From the IMG/VR virus record IMGVR_UViG_3300031974_004396, positions 1 through 58,298 of that record: a stretch of DNA of 58,298 bases; one strand, written 5' to 3'. Origin of the DNA: a virus. Position 1 is the first letter of the stretch, and each line of letters begins with the position of its first letter. The notes beneath the pieces were generated by a model, which searched no databases, had not been told where the DNA came from, and saw only the letters and a list, made by a program, of their open reading frames with translations. The position numbers and the translations under genes were made by a program. Of the stretch, positions 36,376 through 43,867 are shown piece by piece.

Positions 36376-36414
36376 ATGGAAGACTTATCACGGACACATA
36401 ATGTAATCTTCCAT
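36376..36414 (-). other. inverted repeat in the gp32 3' untranslated region
   Basis: Perfect 8-bp arms ATGGAAGA/TCTTCCAT, extended inward by TTA/TAA, lie 19 bases past the gp32 stop. The loop is about 23 bases. It may stabilise gp32 mRNA. The 193-base gap 36240-36432 holds this, the terminator and the bS21 promoter, but no gene. Confidence 0.5.
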
Positions 36415-36432
36415 CCCCTATACTAAGACTTA

Positions 36433-37335
36433 CTACTCTGTAGCAAGTCTTTTGAAGTAGTCCATCGCATCATCATCTTCTTCGACACTTTCTGAAGATG
36501 TTTCCACTGATGGGACTACAGGTTCATCTGCTACAGATGCAGTATTTACATTTGACCAAGGCACTTCATCTAGGTCTTCTGCAACTGATTCTGCAGTTGA
36601 TGTACTCACACCACCTGAGAGACCTAGCACTCTGTCTAGTTTCTCTTTGAGTTCTTCGTAAGACTTGAACTCACTTGGTGCAATGATTTCTGATAATGAG
36701 AAAGTAGAGATATTTATAGTCTCTAACTTAGTTTCATCATCAAAAAGTGGTGCAGGTGTTTCAAATTCAGATTTGTCGTAGTTCCAATAACCATCAACTT
36801 TTCTAATTTTGATTTTGAAGTTTGCACCTTCTTCTCTCAAGTCAAAAGGATTGATTGCTTTCTCGTCCTCAAATGCAGGTGAGATTGCCTCCTTAAGTTG
36901 TTCGAAGATTTTTTTACCATAACGATAAAGGAAGACTTTACCTTCGTTGTCAGGGTTCTTAGGGTCTGAAACAACATAGATGTTAGACACATAGTGTAAA
37001 CGTCTTTTCTGTTTACGTGCCTGTTCTTTGTTTGCCTCAATCCCAGTGTTCCACAACTGAGTGTTGTATTCTGACACAGGGTCTTGTTTACCGATAGTCG
37101 TTAGAGACTTCTCGATATACCAACCACCAGGCCCTTGGAATCCATGATCCCAATAAGATGCCCAAGGCATTTCTTCCCCTTCAGGGGTAGGTAAGAAGCG
37201 AATCACAGCAAAACCATTACCACTCTTGTCGAGTTCAGGTTTCCAAAAGCGATCATCGCCGTAAGATTTTTTTTCTCCTCCTGATTGGGGAGTTGCAGAC
37301 TCCATAGCCTGTCTGAGTTTATCTAAAGATGACAT
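36433..37335 (-). CDS. gp32: single-stranded DNA-binding protein gp32
   Basis: A 300-residue T4 gp32 homologue. Residues 1-20 form the basic B-domain with the LDKLRQAM 'LAST'-like region. The OB core shows SGNGFAVIRFLPTPEGEEMP, DPVSEYNTQLWNTG, KQKRRLHYVSNIYVVSDPKN and GKVFLYRYGKKIFEQL. The C-terminus is acidic (ESVEEDDDAMDYFKRLATE) and would bind partners such as gp59. The zinc ligands of T4 gp32 (one His, three Cys) are absent: there is no Cys in the core. gp59 lies two genes upstream. AGGAGAATACA ribosome site. Confidence 0.93.
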   Translation of the reverse strand: MSSLDKLRQAMESATPQSGGEKKSYGDDRFWKPELDKSGNGFAVIRFLPTPEGEEMPWASYWDHGFQGPGGWYIEKSLTTIGKQDPVSEYNTQLWNTGIEANKEQARKQKRRLHYVSNIYVVSDPKNPDNEGKVFLYRYGKKIFEQLKEAISPAFEDEKAINPFDLREEGANFKIKIRKVDGYWNYDKSEFETPAPLFDDETKLETINISTFSLSEIIAPSEFKSYEELKEKLDRVLGLSGGVSTSTAESVAEDLDEVPWSNVNTASVADEPVVPSVETSSESVEEDDDAMDYFKRLATE

Positions 37336-37372
37336 TGTATTCTCCTATTGTATTGCATTGTATCTTATTATA

Positions 37373-38086
37373 TTAAGACTCTTGAAGAAACCCTTCTCCA
37401 AGAATCCATTCATCACTACTTTCATAGTAATTGAGTTCATTATACACTACCAACTCCAGTTCGTCTAGTGGGTTTTTGAAATAAACTCGACTATTCGGAT
37501 ACTGCTTTAACAGTGCAATGAATTGAGAACGTTGTGCATCAAACACTCTGTCCTCAGTAGTATATTTAGGTAAATAAAACTCTCTACCTTCATACACATT
37601 CGACACATCACCATGTTGTAATGCATCAAAACCTATTAGTGTAATCTCTTCTCTTCCTTGTTCCATGGCATATCCTAATGCAGACATTCCAGTAAAGAGG
37701 TTCTTGAGATTCAAAAAATTATATATAACTATGTTATCTTTTTGGGAACTGCTATAGCTCAGTAAATCCATACATTGATGGTCTCCCATCACCACAAACC
37801 AATCGTCTTCTTGATTTACGTTGTCGACAATTATTTGTTCACCAAATCCTAACCCCATCTTCATACCATAGTAGTATTCCATTTCTAAGGGTTCCCAACC
37901 ACCGACAGCAACCTTATGTTCTTTGTGATATCCACTTGTAATGATATCTACCTGTTGAGGTATATCCATACAAAAGAGAATGTCAGGTGTTGCATCTTTG
38001 TAGATTTGATTACACCCCCACCATTCTCCGATGGTATTTAAATCATATTTTAAACGACTTGGGCCGTTACCTACTATTGTGAGCAT
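37373..38086 (-). CDS. Rossmann-type protein, DUF115/sugar-transferase-like
   Basis: A 237-residue protein starting MLTIVGNGPSRLKYDLNTIG. The 'hxIVGNGPS' loop and WWGCNQIYKDATPDILFCMD pattern resemble the DUF115/motility accessory factor and GT29-like families that handle nucleotide sugars or pterins. ALGYAMEQGREEITLIGFDA is a second typical segment. It lies between gp59 and gp32, overlapping gp59 by 13 bases, an odd place for a glycan gene. Function uncertain. Confidence 0.7.
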   Translation of the reverse strand: MLTIVGNGPSRLKYDLNTIGEWWGCNQIYKDATPDILFCMDIPQQVDIITSGYHKEHKVAVGGWEPLEMEYYYGMKMGLGFGEQIIVDNVNQEDDWFVVMGDHQCMDLLSYSSSQKDNIVIYNFLNLKNLFTGMSALGYAMEQGREEITLIGFDALQHGDVSNVYEGREFYLPKYTTEDRVFDAQRSQFIALLKQYPNSRVYFKNPLDELELVVYNELNYYESSDEWILGEGFLQES

Positions 38087-38667
38087 AGTTCTATAAGTCT
38101 CTTCTTATACTTATCGTGGTCAAAAGACACGAATGATTTGTATTTGTTTATCTTTATTGAGATATCAGGATACACTACCTTTTCTGAGATTAGTTTATCC
38201 CAGTCTTTTGTGAATCCAATAATCTCATCCATAATACAGATGGTTTCTAGTGACACCTGTTTACTCATGTATGCTTTGAGTAAACGAGGATGTTGACCAT
38301 TCATAACTTTGAGAAGAGTATCTATCTTAAACTTTCTAAGTTGGTCTGACACTTCTGTCTCAAACATGTAAGATAGTTTTTGGTTTCTCTTCTTCCAATC
38401 TCTATACACTCTATCTGCTTCTTCCGTTAATAGGTCACCTGCCCACTGGTCTTTAAACGATAGATTTGCAATATAGAAATCCTGTAAATCTTGTTTGTAT
38501 GTTTTATAGAGTTTACCGAAATGGTATTTGTCCTTCCTCTTTAGAAAAGAATTGATGTCTGCTTTTACTTTACCATTGTATTTGATAAAATTGTAGTCCT
38601 TGGAATTGAAGTGTAACTTAATCCCAAGGTACAACGTATATGCATCATATCCTTCTCTACTTGTCAT
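38074..38667 (-). CDS. gp59: replicative helicase loader gp59
   Basis: A 197-residue protein with the gp59 head MTSREGYDAYTLYLGIKLHF and VKADINSFLKRKDKYHFGKL, then TYKQDLQDFYIANLSFKDQW. gp59 binds fork DNA and gp32 and loads the gp41 helicase. Length is close to T4 gp59 (217). Its start overlaps the stop of the upstream 94-residue gene (ATG within TAATG). Confidence 0.9.
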   Translation of the reverse strand: MTSREGYDAYTLYLGIKLHFNSKDYNFIKYNGKVKADINSFLKRKDKYHFGKLYKTYKQDLQDFYIANLSFKDQWAGDLLTEEADRVYRDWKKRNQKLSYMFETEVSDQLRKFKIDTLLKVMNGQHPRLLKAYMSKQVSLETICIMDEIIGFTKDWDKLISEKVVYPDISIKINKYKSFVSFDHDKYKKRLIELCSQ

Positions 38668-38951
38668 TAAGTAACAATCTTAGAGTCAGGTTTAACGATT
38701 GAACTTGTTGCAGTTGCATGTGCTTCTGTAACTTTATCGTTTGATTTTGCAATAAACACATAAGAACCAAACATCATAGTGTCAGGATTCTCTTCACCTG
38801 TTACTGCAACACCACGTGCAAAACCCATTCCACCCTCAGGGTTGGAAACAATCATACGTGGTTTATTGAGTGTCAACGGTTCAAGTGTTTCAAGTACACC
38901 AACGTACTCACCACTCGTAGCAACGACACTTACTGTATCACCTTTATTCAT
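38667..38951 (-). CDS. conserved T4-like small protein, unknown
   Basis: A 94-residue protein: MNKGDTVSVVATSGEYVGVL, LNKPRMIVSNPEGGMGFARG and VAVTGEENPDTMMFGSYVFI. The first part looks like a small beta-barrel (KOW/SH3-like). This protein is found next to gp59 in marine T4-like phages. Function unknown; the linkage to gp33 and gp59 suggests replication or transcription. Confidence 0.7.
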   Translation of the reverse strand: MNKGDTVSVVATSGEYVGVLETLEPLTLNKPRMIVSNPEGGMGFARGVAVTGEENPDTMMFGSYVFIAKSNDKVTEAHATATSSIVKPDSKIVT

Positions 38952-38960
38952 AGTATACTC

Positions 38961-39197
38961 CTAATTACTAAAGAATGAAGTAATTGTCCCTTGTGAACCT
39001 TTACCTCGATTAATTAACTTTAGAGACTGTGCTTCAGCCTCTAACTTTTCTCTAAGAGGGTCACTCAGTAACCTCTTAGTACTCTCAGGTTCAATGTTGT
39101 TCAGTTCGCATACACGACATATCGCATCCATTACACCTGCTTTACCATTTCTAATGAGTTTTTCCACTTGTTCTGTGAAGTCTTTCTTACTAATCAT
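38961..39197 (-). CDS. gp33: late transcription coactivator, gp33-like
   Basis: A 78-residue protein starting MISKKDFTEQVEKLIRNGKA, with VMDAICRVCELNNIEPESTK and DPLREKLEAEAQSLKLINRG. The helix pattern 'AI..VCE.N.IE.......P.. .KLEAEAQ.L' fits the gp33-type coactivators of T4-like phages, which join RNA polymerase to the sliding clamp. The C-terminal SFFSN fits a clamp-binding peptide. The late promoters in this window need such a protein. Confidence 0.65.
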   Translation of the reverse strand: MISKKDFTEQVEKLIRNGKAGVMDAICRVCELNNIEPESTKRLLSDPLREKLEAEAQSLKLINRGKGSQGTITSFFSN

Positions 39198-39462
39198 CTA
39201 AGATTTCTCTATCGATTTCAGTAAAACCTTTATTGTCAGAGAACCAATTGATATCTTCTTCATCAACACACTCTGCTTCTGCAACTCTGTCCCAACAGAA
39301 ATCGTCTTTCTCATCGTCTCCTGTCGTTCCACACTCGATATACTCTTTGAGTTCTTCTTCGGTTACCTTTTCGTTACCTTCCCAATCTTCTGTTACACAA
39401 ACCATTGTCTTAGTAACAATTACTTGGTGGTTCTCTACTTGTTTAAATTTAATCTCTGCCAT
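39190..39462 (-). CDS. acidic protein, unknown
   Basis: A 90-residue, very acidic protein (EDWEGNEKVTEEELKEYIEC) with several Cys but no CxxC motif. It starts AAGGAGGATAAG ATG and overlaps the gp33-like gene by 8 bases. DNA mimicry is possible but is only a suggestion from charge. Confidence 0.6.
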   Translation of the reverse strand: MAEIKFKQVENHQVIVTKTMVCVTEDWEGNEKVTEEELKEYIECGTTGDDEKDDFCWDRVAEAECVDEEDINWFSDNKGFTEIDREILDD

Positions 39463-39463
39463 C

Positions 39464-40084
39464 TTATCCTCCTTTTAGAATATTGAGTTGTTCTGATTGA
39501 TAGTTAGAAATAACGTCCCATACACTATCTAAGTATGCATCTTGAATTTCATCGTAATCAATGAGGTCATAGAAGTCTTCTTGTTGTTCGAGAAGTTCTG
39601 ATTTAGCAATTCCTTCTTCTTCTGCAACTATTTCTAATGCATTGTTGAAGTCTTCACTATACTCTTCTGACCATAGTTCAAAGATTTCTTCGTTATCTAA
39701 TTCAACACCATCGATGCAAGTATTCTTTCCACCGTTGCCATCATCTACTGGTTCAAAAAAGTAGACACCTGCAAAGTTAGGTGCTTCATCTGTATAGTGA
39801 ATTGTTGCAGTTGCTTCAGGTGACACTTTCAATAATGCACCATGCAATGCTTCCAAGTAGTCCGTAGGTGGACTCCATGCACTTTCACCAAACACTGTAA
39901 AGGTAGTGTCGTAACTATCCGTGTCCTCAATTGTTGCCCACTTGGGCCCACATTCACTTAGATTCTGACCTTCAAACTCAGTTTGATGTAGGTCATCCTT
40001 ACCCTCAAAGATACCTTCGAGGAATTGTTGTCCTTCTTCATTGACATTTTCAATGTCAAAACTAAAGGTTACATGATTTGCCAT
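39464..40084 (-). CDS. acidic YubB-like protein
   Basis: A 206-residue protein. The N-terminal 115 residues resemble the YubB/DUF1281 ferredoxin-like fold: MANHVTFSFDIENVNEEG, FTVFGESAWSPPTDYLEALH ('aWSPP') and HYTDEAPNFAGVYFFEP. The rest is acidic and helical (LWSEEYSEDFNNALEIVAEE). Net charge is strongly negative. YubB proteins occur with mobile-element antirestriction genes; any such role here is inference. Confidence 0.65.
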   Translation of the reverse strand: MANHVTFSFDIENVNEEGQQFLEGIFEGKDDLHQTEFEGQNLSECGPKWATIEDTDSYDTTFTVFGESAWSPPTDYLEALHGALLKVSPEATATIHYTDEAPNFAGVYFFEPVDDGNGGKNTCIDGVELDNEEIFELWSEEYSEDFNNALEIVAEEEGIAKSELLEQQEDFYDLIDYDEIQDAYLDSVWDVISNYQSEQLNILKGG

Positions 40085-40086
40085 AA

Positions 40087-40761
40087 TTATACTCCGTAAA
40101 GATTTTGATATTGATTACGTAATCCGACTAACTCGTCCACATAATCCACTGGATTACAAAAGAACATTTGAAAGTTACCATCAGGTAAACAGACTAATGC
40201 CATACACTCATCGACTGGAACTCCTGTGAGTTCTTCGACCATTAATGCATATGCAGTCATTTGGACATACCAAGGTTTTGCATACTTCTCTTGTTTAAAT
40301 TTGGATGATGTTTTAAAGTCAATGATGCATAGTGAATCATCATAGAGACCCACACAGTCAACACGACCTGCCATCTTTAAATGTTTAGAATAGAGAGGTG
40401 CTTCTAGTGCAAGGGGTGTTATCTCATCTAACACTGGTCTCACACCTTTAAACATTGCCTCTTCTAAGATGTTCTTAAATTCAATGTACGGTTTTTCTTT
40501 TCGAAGATAGTCTTCAATGTGTTGGTGAATACGAGTACCACGTGATGCAGCTTTAGTTGACACACGGTTTGCCTCTTCTTCACCTACACGTTCCCTCCAT
40601 AGTTTAATTTGGTCTCTAGTTAAGAGACTGGTAACAGTAGTAACACTAGGATATTTGTTTCCTACTGAATCTACATAGAATCTTTTACCGTCTATTGTTT
40701 CTGTGTGAAGGTCAAGATGTTCTAAATCAGTAATCTCCAGTGTACTCGTTTTAATTTCCAT
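40087..40761 (-). CDS. PD-(D/E)XK exonuclease, MGME1-like
   Basis: A 224-residue nuclease. The catalytic region is GRVDCVGLYDDSLCIIDFKT, giving E120, D135, D148 and K150, followed by YVQMTAYALMVEELTG with the conserved Gln. The N-terminal YPSVTTVTSLL and SRGTRIHQHIEDYL are typical of MGME1/RecB-type single-strand exonucleases in phages. Probable role is DNA end processing in recombination or host DNA breakdown. It lies in a row of replication genes with 2-11 base gaps. Confidence 0.82.
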   Translation of the reverse strand: MEIKTSTLEITDLEHLDLHTETIDGKRFYVDSVGNKYPSVTTVTSLLTRDQIKLWRERVGEEEANRVSTKAASRGTRIHQHIEDYLRKEKPYIEFKNILEEAMFKGVRPVLDEITPLALEAPLYSKHLKMAGRVDCVGLYDDSLCIIDFKTSSKFKQEKYAKPWYVQMTAYALMVEELTGVPVDECMALVCLPDGNFQMFFCNPVDYVDELVGLRNQYQNLYGV

Positions 40762-40772
40762 AATCTATTTTA

Positions 40773-41078
40773 CTACTTTTTTGACTGGATGTCACGGTGC
40801 TTTTTGATAATATCTACAGTTTTTTCTCGTTTGATATCTTTGGTTCCATACTCTTTGTGAACATTAGAGCCTGGATGTGCATCACCTATCTTTGACATTA
40901 CCTCTTTGAATCCACCATCACGTTTGTCTTTTACTGATACACCACTGACAATACTAGGTGCAGTGACTTGTGATTTAAGATGTGGGTTGGATTCTTTGAA
41001 CTCATCTAACTTAGTGTAAGACATTAAGTGTTCTTCAAGTTCATTTGTTTCTGTATTCAGAAATACATATGTTGGCAT
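40773..41078 (-). CDS. conserved phage protein, FmdB-like without cysteines
   Basis: A 101-residue protein from ATG 41078: MPTYVFLNTETNELEEHLMS, APSIVSGVSVKDKRDGGFKE and the basic tail. The MPTY start and 'APSIVSG' follow the FmdB-family pattern, but the two CxxC zinc pairs of that family are missing. A longer frame (from 41204) runs into the upstream gene and is not credible. Function unknown. Confidence 0.7.
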   Translation of the reverse strand: MPTYVFLNTETNELEEHLMSYTKLDEFKESNPHLKSQVTAPSIVSGVSVKDKRDGGFKEVMSKIGDAHPGSNVHKEYGTKDIKREKTVDIIKKHRDIQSKK

Positions 41079-41079
41079 A

Positions 41080-41619
41080 TCACGTTCCCATAAATGAAGG
41101 GACGTTTCGATTAGTCCACTTCGCAAAGTCTTTTTTGTATTTATTGTAGTAATTTTGATATGCTTCAATGACGTTGACACTCTTAACATCGTCAGGCATT
41201 GCACATGGGGGTGCAGAGAATAAACCCCTGTCCATGTTCTTAGGTAGTCTTTCTAATACGTCTCTGAGTAGAGAGTCGGTCTTGTGAACCTTACCATATC
41301 GATATGTGTATTCGTCACATAATGCACAGAACAGTTTGTAAAGGTATTCATAGTTACCAGTCTTCTGACGTGTCCATATTGCAGTGGGGTGATTGATGTG
41401 TGATGCTTTGTACAACATTGCATCCATGTATGCACTAGGGTGTTCCCACCTACGAATGTTTCTACCGTTTGCAGTCTTGTCCATCCACTCATTACCGTCT
41501 AACATACGATGAGCAGTAGACATTAATTGTGCATACTCAATAATCATTTTGACTACGTGTTTGTCGCAGTGCAACTCTGCACACTTCTTTGGTTTCCTGT
41601 GTAAGTAAAATAAATTCAT
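41080..41619 (-). CDS. conserved phage protein (KCAEYH...KHVVKM family), unknown
   Basis: A 179-residue protein: MNLFYLHRKPKKCAELHCDK, HVVKMIIEYAQLMSTAHRML, ASHINHPTAIWTRQKTGNYE and LCDEYTYRYGKVHKTDSLL. Many conserved His, Tyr and Cys residues suggest an enzyme, but no named family is recognised by me. The motif is widespread in T4-like and other phages. It overlaps the 94-residue gene by 4 bases. Confidence 0.75.
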   Translation of the reverse strand: MNLFYLHRKPKKCAELHCDKHVVKMIIEYAQLMSTAHRMLDGNEWMDKTANGRNIRRWEHPSAYMDAMLYKASHINHPTAIWTRQKTGNYEYLYKLFCALCDEYTYRYGKVHKTDSLLRDVLERLPKNMDRGLFSAPPCAMPDDVKSVNVIEAYQNYYNKYKKDFAKWTNRNVPSFMGT

Positions 41620-41900
41620 AGTTGCTGTATCTCCCCTAAGTATTTCTCTACGTTATTCCATGAAAGATGTCCAATAACATCATCAGTAATGCCACTAGTA
41701 TAACATAGTTCACCTTCACTGTCTACAGAGAAATCTAAAACTGCAAGTTCCCATAAACCACTTTGTCCACCATAACTACCATCGTGTTTAACAACACTTG
41801 CACCATAACCATTTGGAAATGCATATTTGTGTTGCACTCCATTCATAAGATAGTAGGTGTCTACCAAAAACTCTCTAAACCTTTCTACTGTATCATACAT
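41616..41900 (-). CDS. conserved phage protein, unknown (PNGYGASV family)
   Basis: A 94-residue protein: YAFPNGYGASVVKHDGSYGG, LWELAVLDF and ITDDVIGHLSWNNVEKYLGE. This is a well-known short phage ORF with no known role. It begins 9 bases past the SleB-type gene stop and overlaps the next gene by 4 bases. Confidence 0.75.
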   Translation of the reverse strand: MYDTVERFREFLVDTYYLMNGVQHKYAFPNGYGASVVKHDGSYGGQSGLWELAVLDFSVDSEGELCYTSGITDDVIGHLSWNNVEKYLGEIQQL

Positions 41901-41908
41901 AATTTCCT

Positions 41909-42496
41909 CTACTTATAAAATAAATGATTATCAATGGTTGTTGTTCTGTTGAGACTGTCTGCCCAAAAGGGATAGACAAAATCTGCATGATAGTGGGTTG
42001 CACCCTCAGTGATGTCAGACCATTCTCCGTTTAGAATCCTACGTGCAAGTTGCATAGATGTAATCCATGTCTTACTGTCTATAGGGTCATCTGACTTACC
42101 GTCACAATACCAACTAAACTGACACTGATTTCTTATTGGCACTTCGTTACCCTTCCAGTTGATACGAGTCTTTGCATCATAAACAACGTCACAGATAGTG
42201 TCAGGATACAAGCTAGATTCAACTCGATTTAACACTACGTGTGACACTGCTATCTTACCAACCATAGGTTGGTTACCACTCTCAAAGTAAATGTTCTGTG
42301 CAAGACAAAAGACATCACCGTTTTCATCAGATGCATGTGCTTGTTGCATTGTTGCAAACATAACTAACATACCAACAATAAATCCTATTGTCGTACCACC
42401 TGCACCTGCAAGTAAAACACGAAGTGTTTCTCTTTCCTTTGCAGCTCCGTCTATTCCATATTTGTGTTTTTTTATTTCCAAAAGTCTTTCTCCCAT
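41909..42496 (-). CDS. SleB-type cell wall hydrolase with a signal anchor
   Basis: A 195-residue protein of the cell wall hydrolase family PF07486. CLAQNIYFESGNQPMVGKIA contains the catalytic E72; VVLNRVESSLYPDTICDVVY, CQFSWYCDG and EGATHYHADFVYPFW with NHLFYK complete the domain. A hydrophobic segment (residues 28-50) with QQAHA before S56 is a Sec signal peptide or signal anchor. So this endolysin would reach the cell wall without a classical holin pore. The ATG at 42496 has GGGGG nearby but no ideal site; a TTG at codon 6 follows GGAGAAAG. A small membrane gene overlaps its start. Confidence 0.88.
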   Translation of the reverse strand: MGERLLEIKKHKYGIDGAAKERETLRVLLAGAGGTTIGFIVGMLVMFATMQQAHASDENGDVFCLAQNIYFESGNQPMVGKIAVSHVVLNRVESSLYPDTICDVVYDAKTRINWKGNEVPIRNQCQFSWYCDGKSDDPIDSKTWITSMQLARRILNGEWSDITEGATHYHADFVYPFWADSLNRTTTIDNHLFYK

Positions 42497-42603
42497 ATGA
42501 GGGGGATATATTTACCTTGTCGTTTCTCCTCAGAGATAACAATTCCTATGTAAACCATAGTCCCCATAATCATTAAGAATATTATTCCAAAAAACATTTC
42601 CAT
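42472..42603 (-). CDS. small single-pass membrane protein
   Basis: A 43-residue frame from ATG 42603: MEMFFGIIFLMIMGTMVYIG, then a charged tail (EEKRQGKYIPLIWEKDFWK). It is directly after the previous stop (TAATATG) and overlaps the SleB-type gene by 25 bases. It could be a lysis partner by position; unproven. A longer frame from 42735 is a shadow of the preceding small gene. Confidence 0.5.
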   Translation of the reverse strand: MEMFFGIIFLMIMGTMVYIGIVISEEKRQGKYIPLIWEKDFWK

Positions 42604-42604
42604 A

Positions 42605-42775
42605 TTAATACCCACTTGTTGTATGAGCATATCCATCAGGACAGTTGTATTCACCACAAACACAAACACCCTCAGGTAGTTCGTCTTCAGGGCTTGGTGC
42701 AAAGTCACTAATGTGGTGTTCCACTCCACAGTCATCTACAAACGTTGTGATGACTTTATTATTATCAATAGTCAT
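42605..42775 (-). CDS. small Cys-containing protein (CVCGEYNCPDGY)
   Basis: A 56-residue protein from ATG 42775, with GGAGGAG nine bases upstream. It ends with CVCGEYNCPDGYAHTTSGY, a possible zinc knuckle (C-x-C-x4-C plus H). Soluble and acidic before that. It overlaps the end of the 55-residue membrane gene by 11 bases. Function unknown. Confidence 0.65.
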   Translation of the reverse strand: MTIDNNKVITTFVDDCGVEHHISDFAPSPEDELPEGVCVCGEYNCPDGYAHTTSGY

Positions 42776-42932
42776 AATCATTCTCCTCCAGTCCGATAAC
42801 GAACCAAAACATTAGTAGGAATCCTACTATTATAACACATAAACTGTCAAGTGGTAAGAGGGTTTCTGTATTGTGTTCAATACCACCTACACCACCTAAC
42901 ACCAAAATAAATCCTAAAATAAATCGTATCAT
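42765..42932 (-). CDS. small two-helix membrane protein
   Basis: A 55-residue protein: MIRFILGFILVLGGVGGIEH, a short loop, then LCVIIVGFLLMFWFVIGLEE. The 'GGVGGIE' turn is familiar from small T4-like cyanophage membrane proteins. Its ATG is shared with the stop of the upstream gene (TAATG). A holin-like topology with two helices is possible. Confidence 0.65.
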   Translation of the reverse strand: MIRFILGFILVLGGVGGIEHNTETLLPLDSLCVIIVGFLLMFWFVIGLEENDYDY

Positions 42933-43279
42933 TATGCAACCTCACTATAAACAGGGGCAATCTTATCACTCATGATAAGAGATACCACCTCAACAGCCAT
43001 GTGATTAAACCCACCAACATGCCATTGACATTCGCCTAGAGGGATGTAACCATCCTTCCAATTGTAGATTGTTGCATGTACATAATCCCAATCGTCATCA
43101 CCATCAGGAACTTTAACAGTTAACGCCCATTCACAATTTACTTTTGCATATGGGTCTGCATCAGTGTAAGAAGGTTTACCCAACACAGACACTAGAGTGT
43201 CGTAGTCAGTATTAATGTACCCTTGTAGGTGGGAACCATTCTTACCGTATTCATTTACATCGTATTCTAATATATTCAT
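42932..43279 (-). CDS. conserved phage protein, unknown (115 residues)
   Basis: It begins MNILEYDVNEYGKNGSHLQG and carries NCEWALTVKVPDG...TIYNWKDG and ECQWHVGGFN, a set of conserved Trp residues seen in a phage protein family without known function. It has AAGGAGACGAT before the ATG. Confidence 0.72.
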   Translation of the reverse strand: MNILEYDVNEYGKNGSHLQGYINTDYDTLVSVLGKPSYTDADPYAKVNCEWALTVKVPDGDDDWDYVHATIYNWKDGYIPLGECQWHVGGFNHMAVEVVSLIMSDKIAPVYSEVA

Positions 43280-43288
43280 ATCGTCTCC

Positions 43289-43468
43289 TTAGTGAACTGC
43301 AATAGAGAGACCATTCTCTACTATGTCGTTCAACTCATTATTATCACAAAAATCGAATTCAAAATTCAAAACAGCATTAGACCTCTTTGATGTGATATAG
43401 TAACTTTCTAACTTGTCATCATCAAGAACTTTAATTTCAGGTTTTGGGTATATTGGATTGTTTATCAT
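43289..43468 (-). CDS. small protein, unknown (59 residues)
   Basis: It begins MINNPIYPKPEIKVLDDDKL and ends with an acidic stretch. TAAGGAGACAAA gives a strong ribosome site. It is the first gene of the transcript from the promoter at 43498-43527. No motif recognised. Confidence 0.65.
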   Translation of the reverse strand: MINNPIYPKPEIKVLDDDKLESYYITSKRSNAVLNFEFDFCDNNELNDIVENGLSIAVH

Positions 43469-43497
43469 TTTGTCTCCTTATTAATCATCATGTAACC

Positions 43498-43527
43498 ATT
43501 ATATAAAAAAATGGGGGGCATTGTCAA
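43498..43527 (-). promoter_or_regulatory. consensus sigma-70 promoter with -35 in a terminator loop
   Basis: TTGACA (43522-43527), an 18-base spacer and TATAAT (43498-43503), both perfect. The -35 lies in the hairpin of the terminator at 43505-43533. The start at about 43491 leaves a short leader with AAGGAG before the ATG at 43468. Confidence 0.85.
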
Positions 43528-43533
43528 CCCCCC
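43505..43533 (-). terminator. rho-independent terminator of the 108-residue gene
   Basis: Six G (43528-43533) pair with six C (43513-43518) around TTGACAATG, followed by A and seven U. It lies eight bases after the stop at 43541. Confidence 0.85.
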
Positions 43534-43540
43534 AAGAAGA

Positions 43541-43867
43541 TTATATAAGATAATCAGGCCCATACTTTCTCATTCCAAATATCTCATATCCATCAAACAG
43601 GTTACCACGTCCTGCATTCAGAGTTGGAGTTGACCAACCTGCAGACTTCAGAACAGTACCAATTTCAAATTTAGAGTTAGTTTTATTAATGAAACCCCAC
43701 ACCATACGTTGATTACCAGTGTTGGTAATTACTTTGATGTACTTACGTGCAACCTCAAAATAGGTATGATACTCCGTAAGAGTAGGGTACTCTTTGAAGT
43801 GCAGTTCGTTAATGTCATCACACAACTTTTGCACAAGAGGGATTAAGTTTTCTAGATTACGTTCCAT
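43541..43867 (-). CDS. conserved marine phage protein, unknown (108 residues)
   Basis: From ATG 43867 with TAAGGAGACTGAA upstream. It shows YFEVARKYIKVITNTGNQRM, WGFINKTNSKFEIGTVLKSA and GWSTPTLNAGRGNL, a pattern conserved in T4-like marine phages. A longer frame to 44017 would be translated from the antisense-free tRNA-Leu region and is not credible. It has its own promoter and terminator. Confidence 0.72.
   Translation of the reverse strand: MERNLENLIPLVQKLCDDINELHFKEYPTLTEYHTYFEVARKYIKVITNTGNQRMVWGFINKTNSKFEIGTVLKSAGWSTPTLNAGRGNLFDGYEIFGMRKYGPDYLI

Noticed and set aside
36711-36718. TATAAATA inside gp32
   Set aside because: Within coding sequence with no gene start suitably downstream.
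37373-38086. Assignment as a sialyltransferase
   Set aside because: Only the first Rossmann loop matches; catalytic motifs cannot be confirmed by eye, so the call was kept general.
42604-42735. Longer N-terminus for the 43-residue membrane protein
   Set aside because: It is out of frame over the Cys-containing 56-residue gene, which has its own ribosome site and stop.
42829-42850. TTGACA and TATAAT in the 55-residue membrane gene
   Set aside because: Only 10 bases separate them, too short for a sigma-70 promoter.
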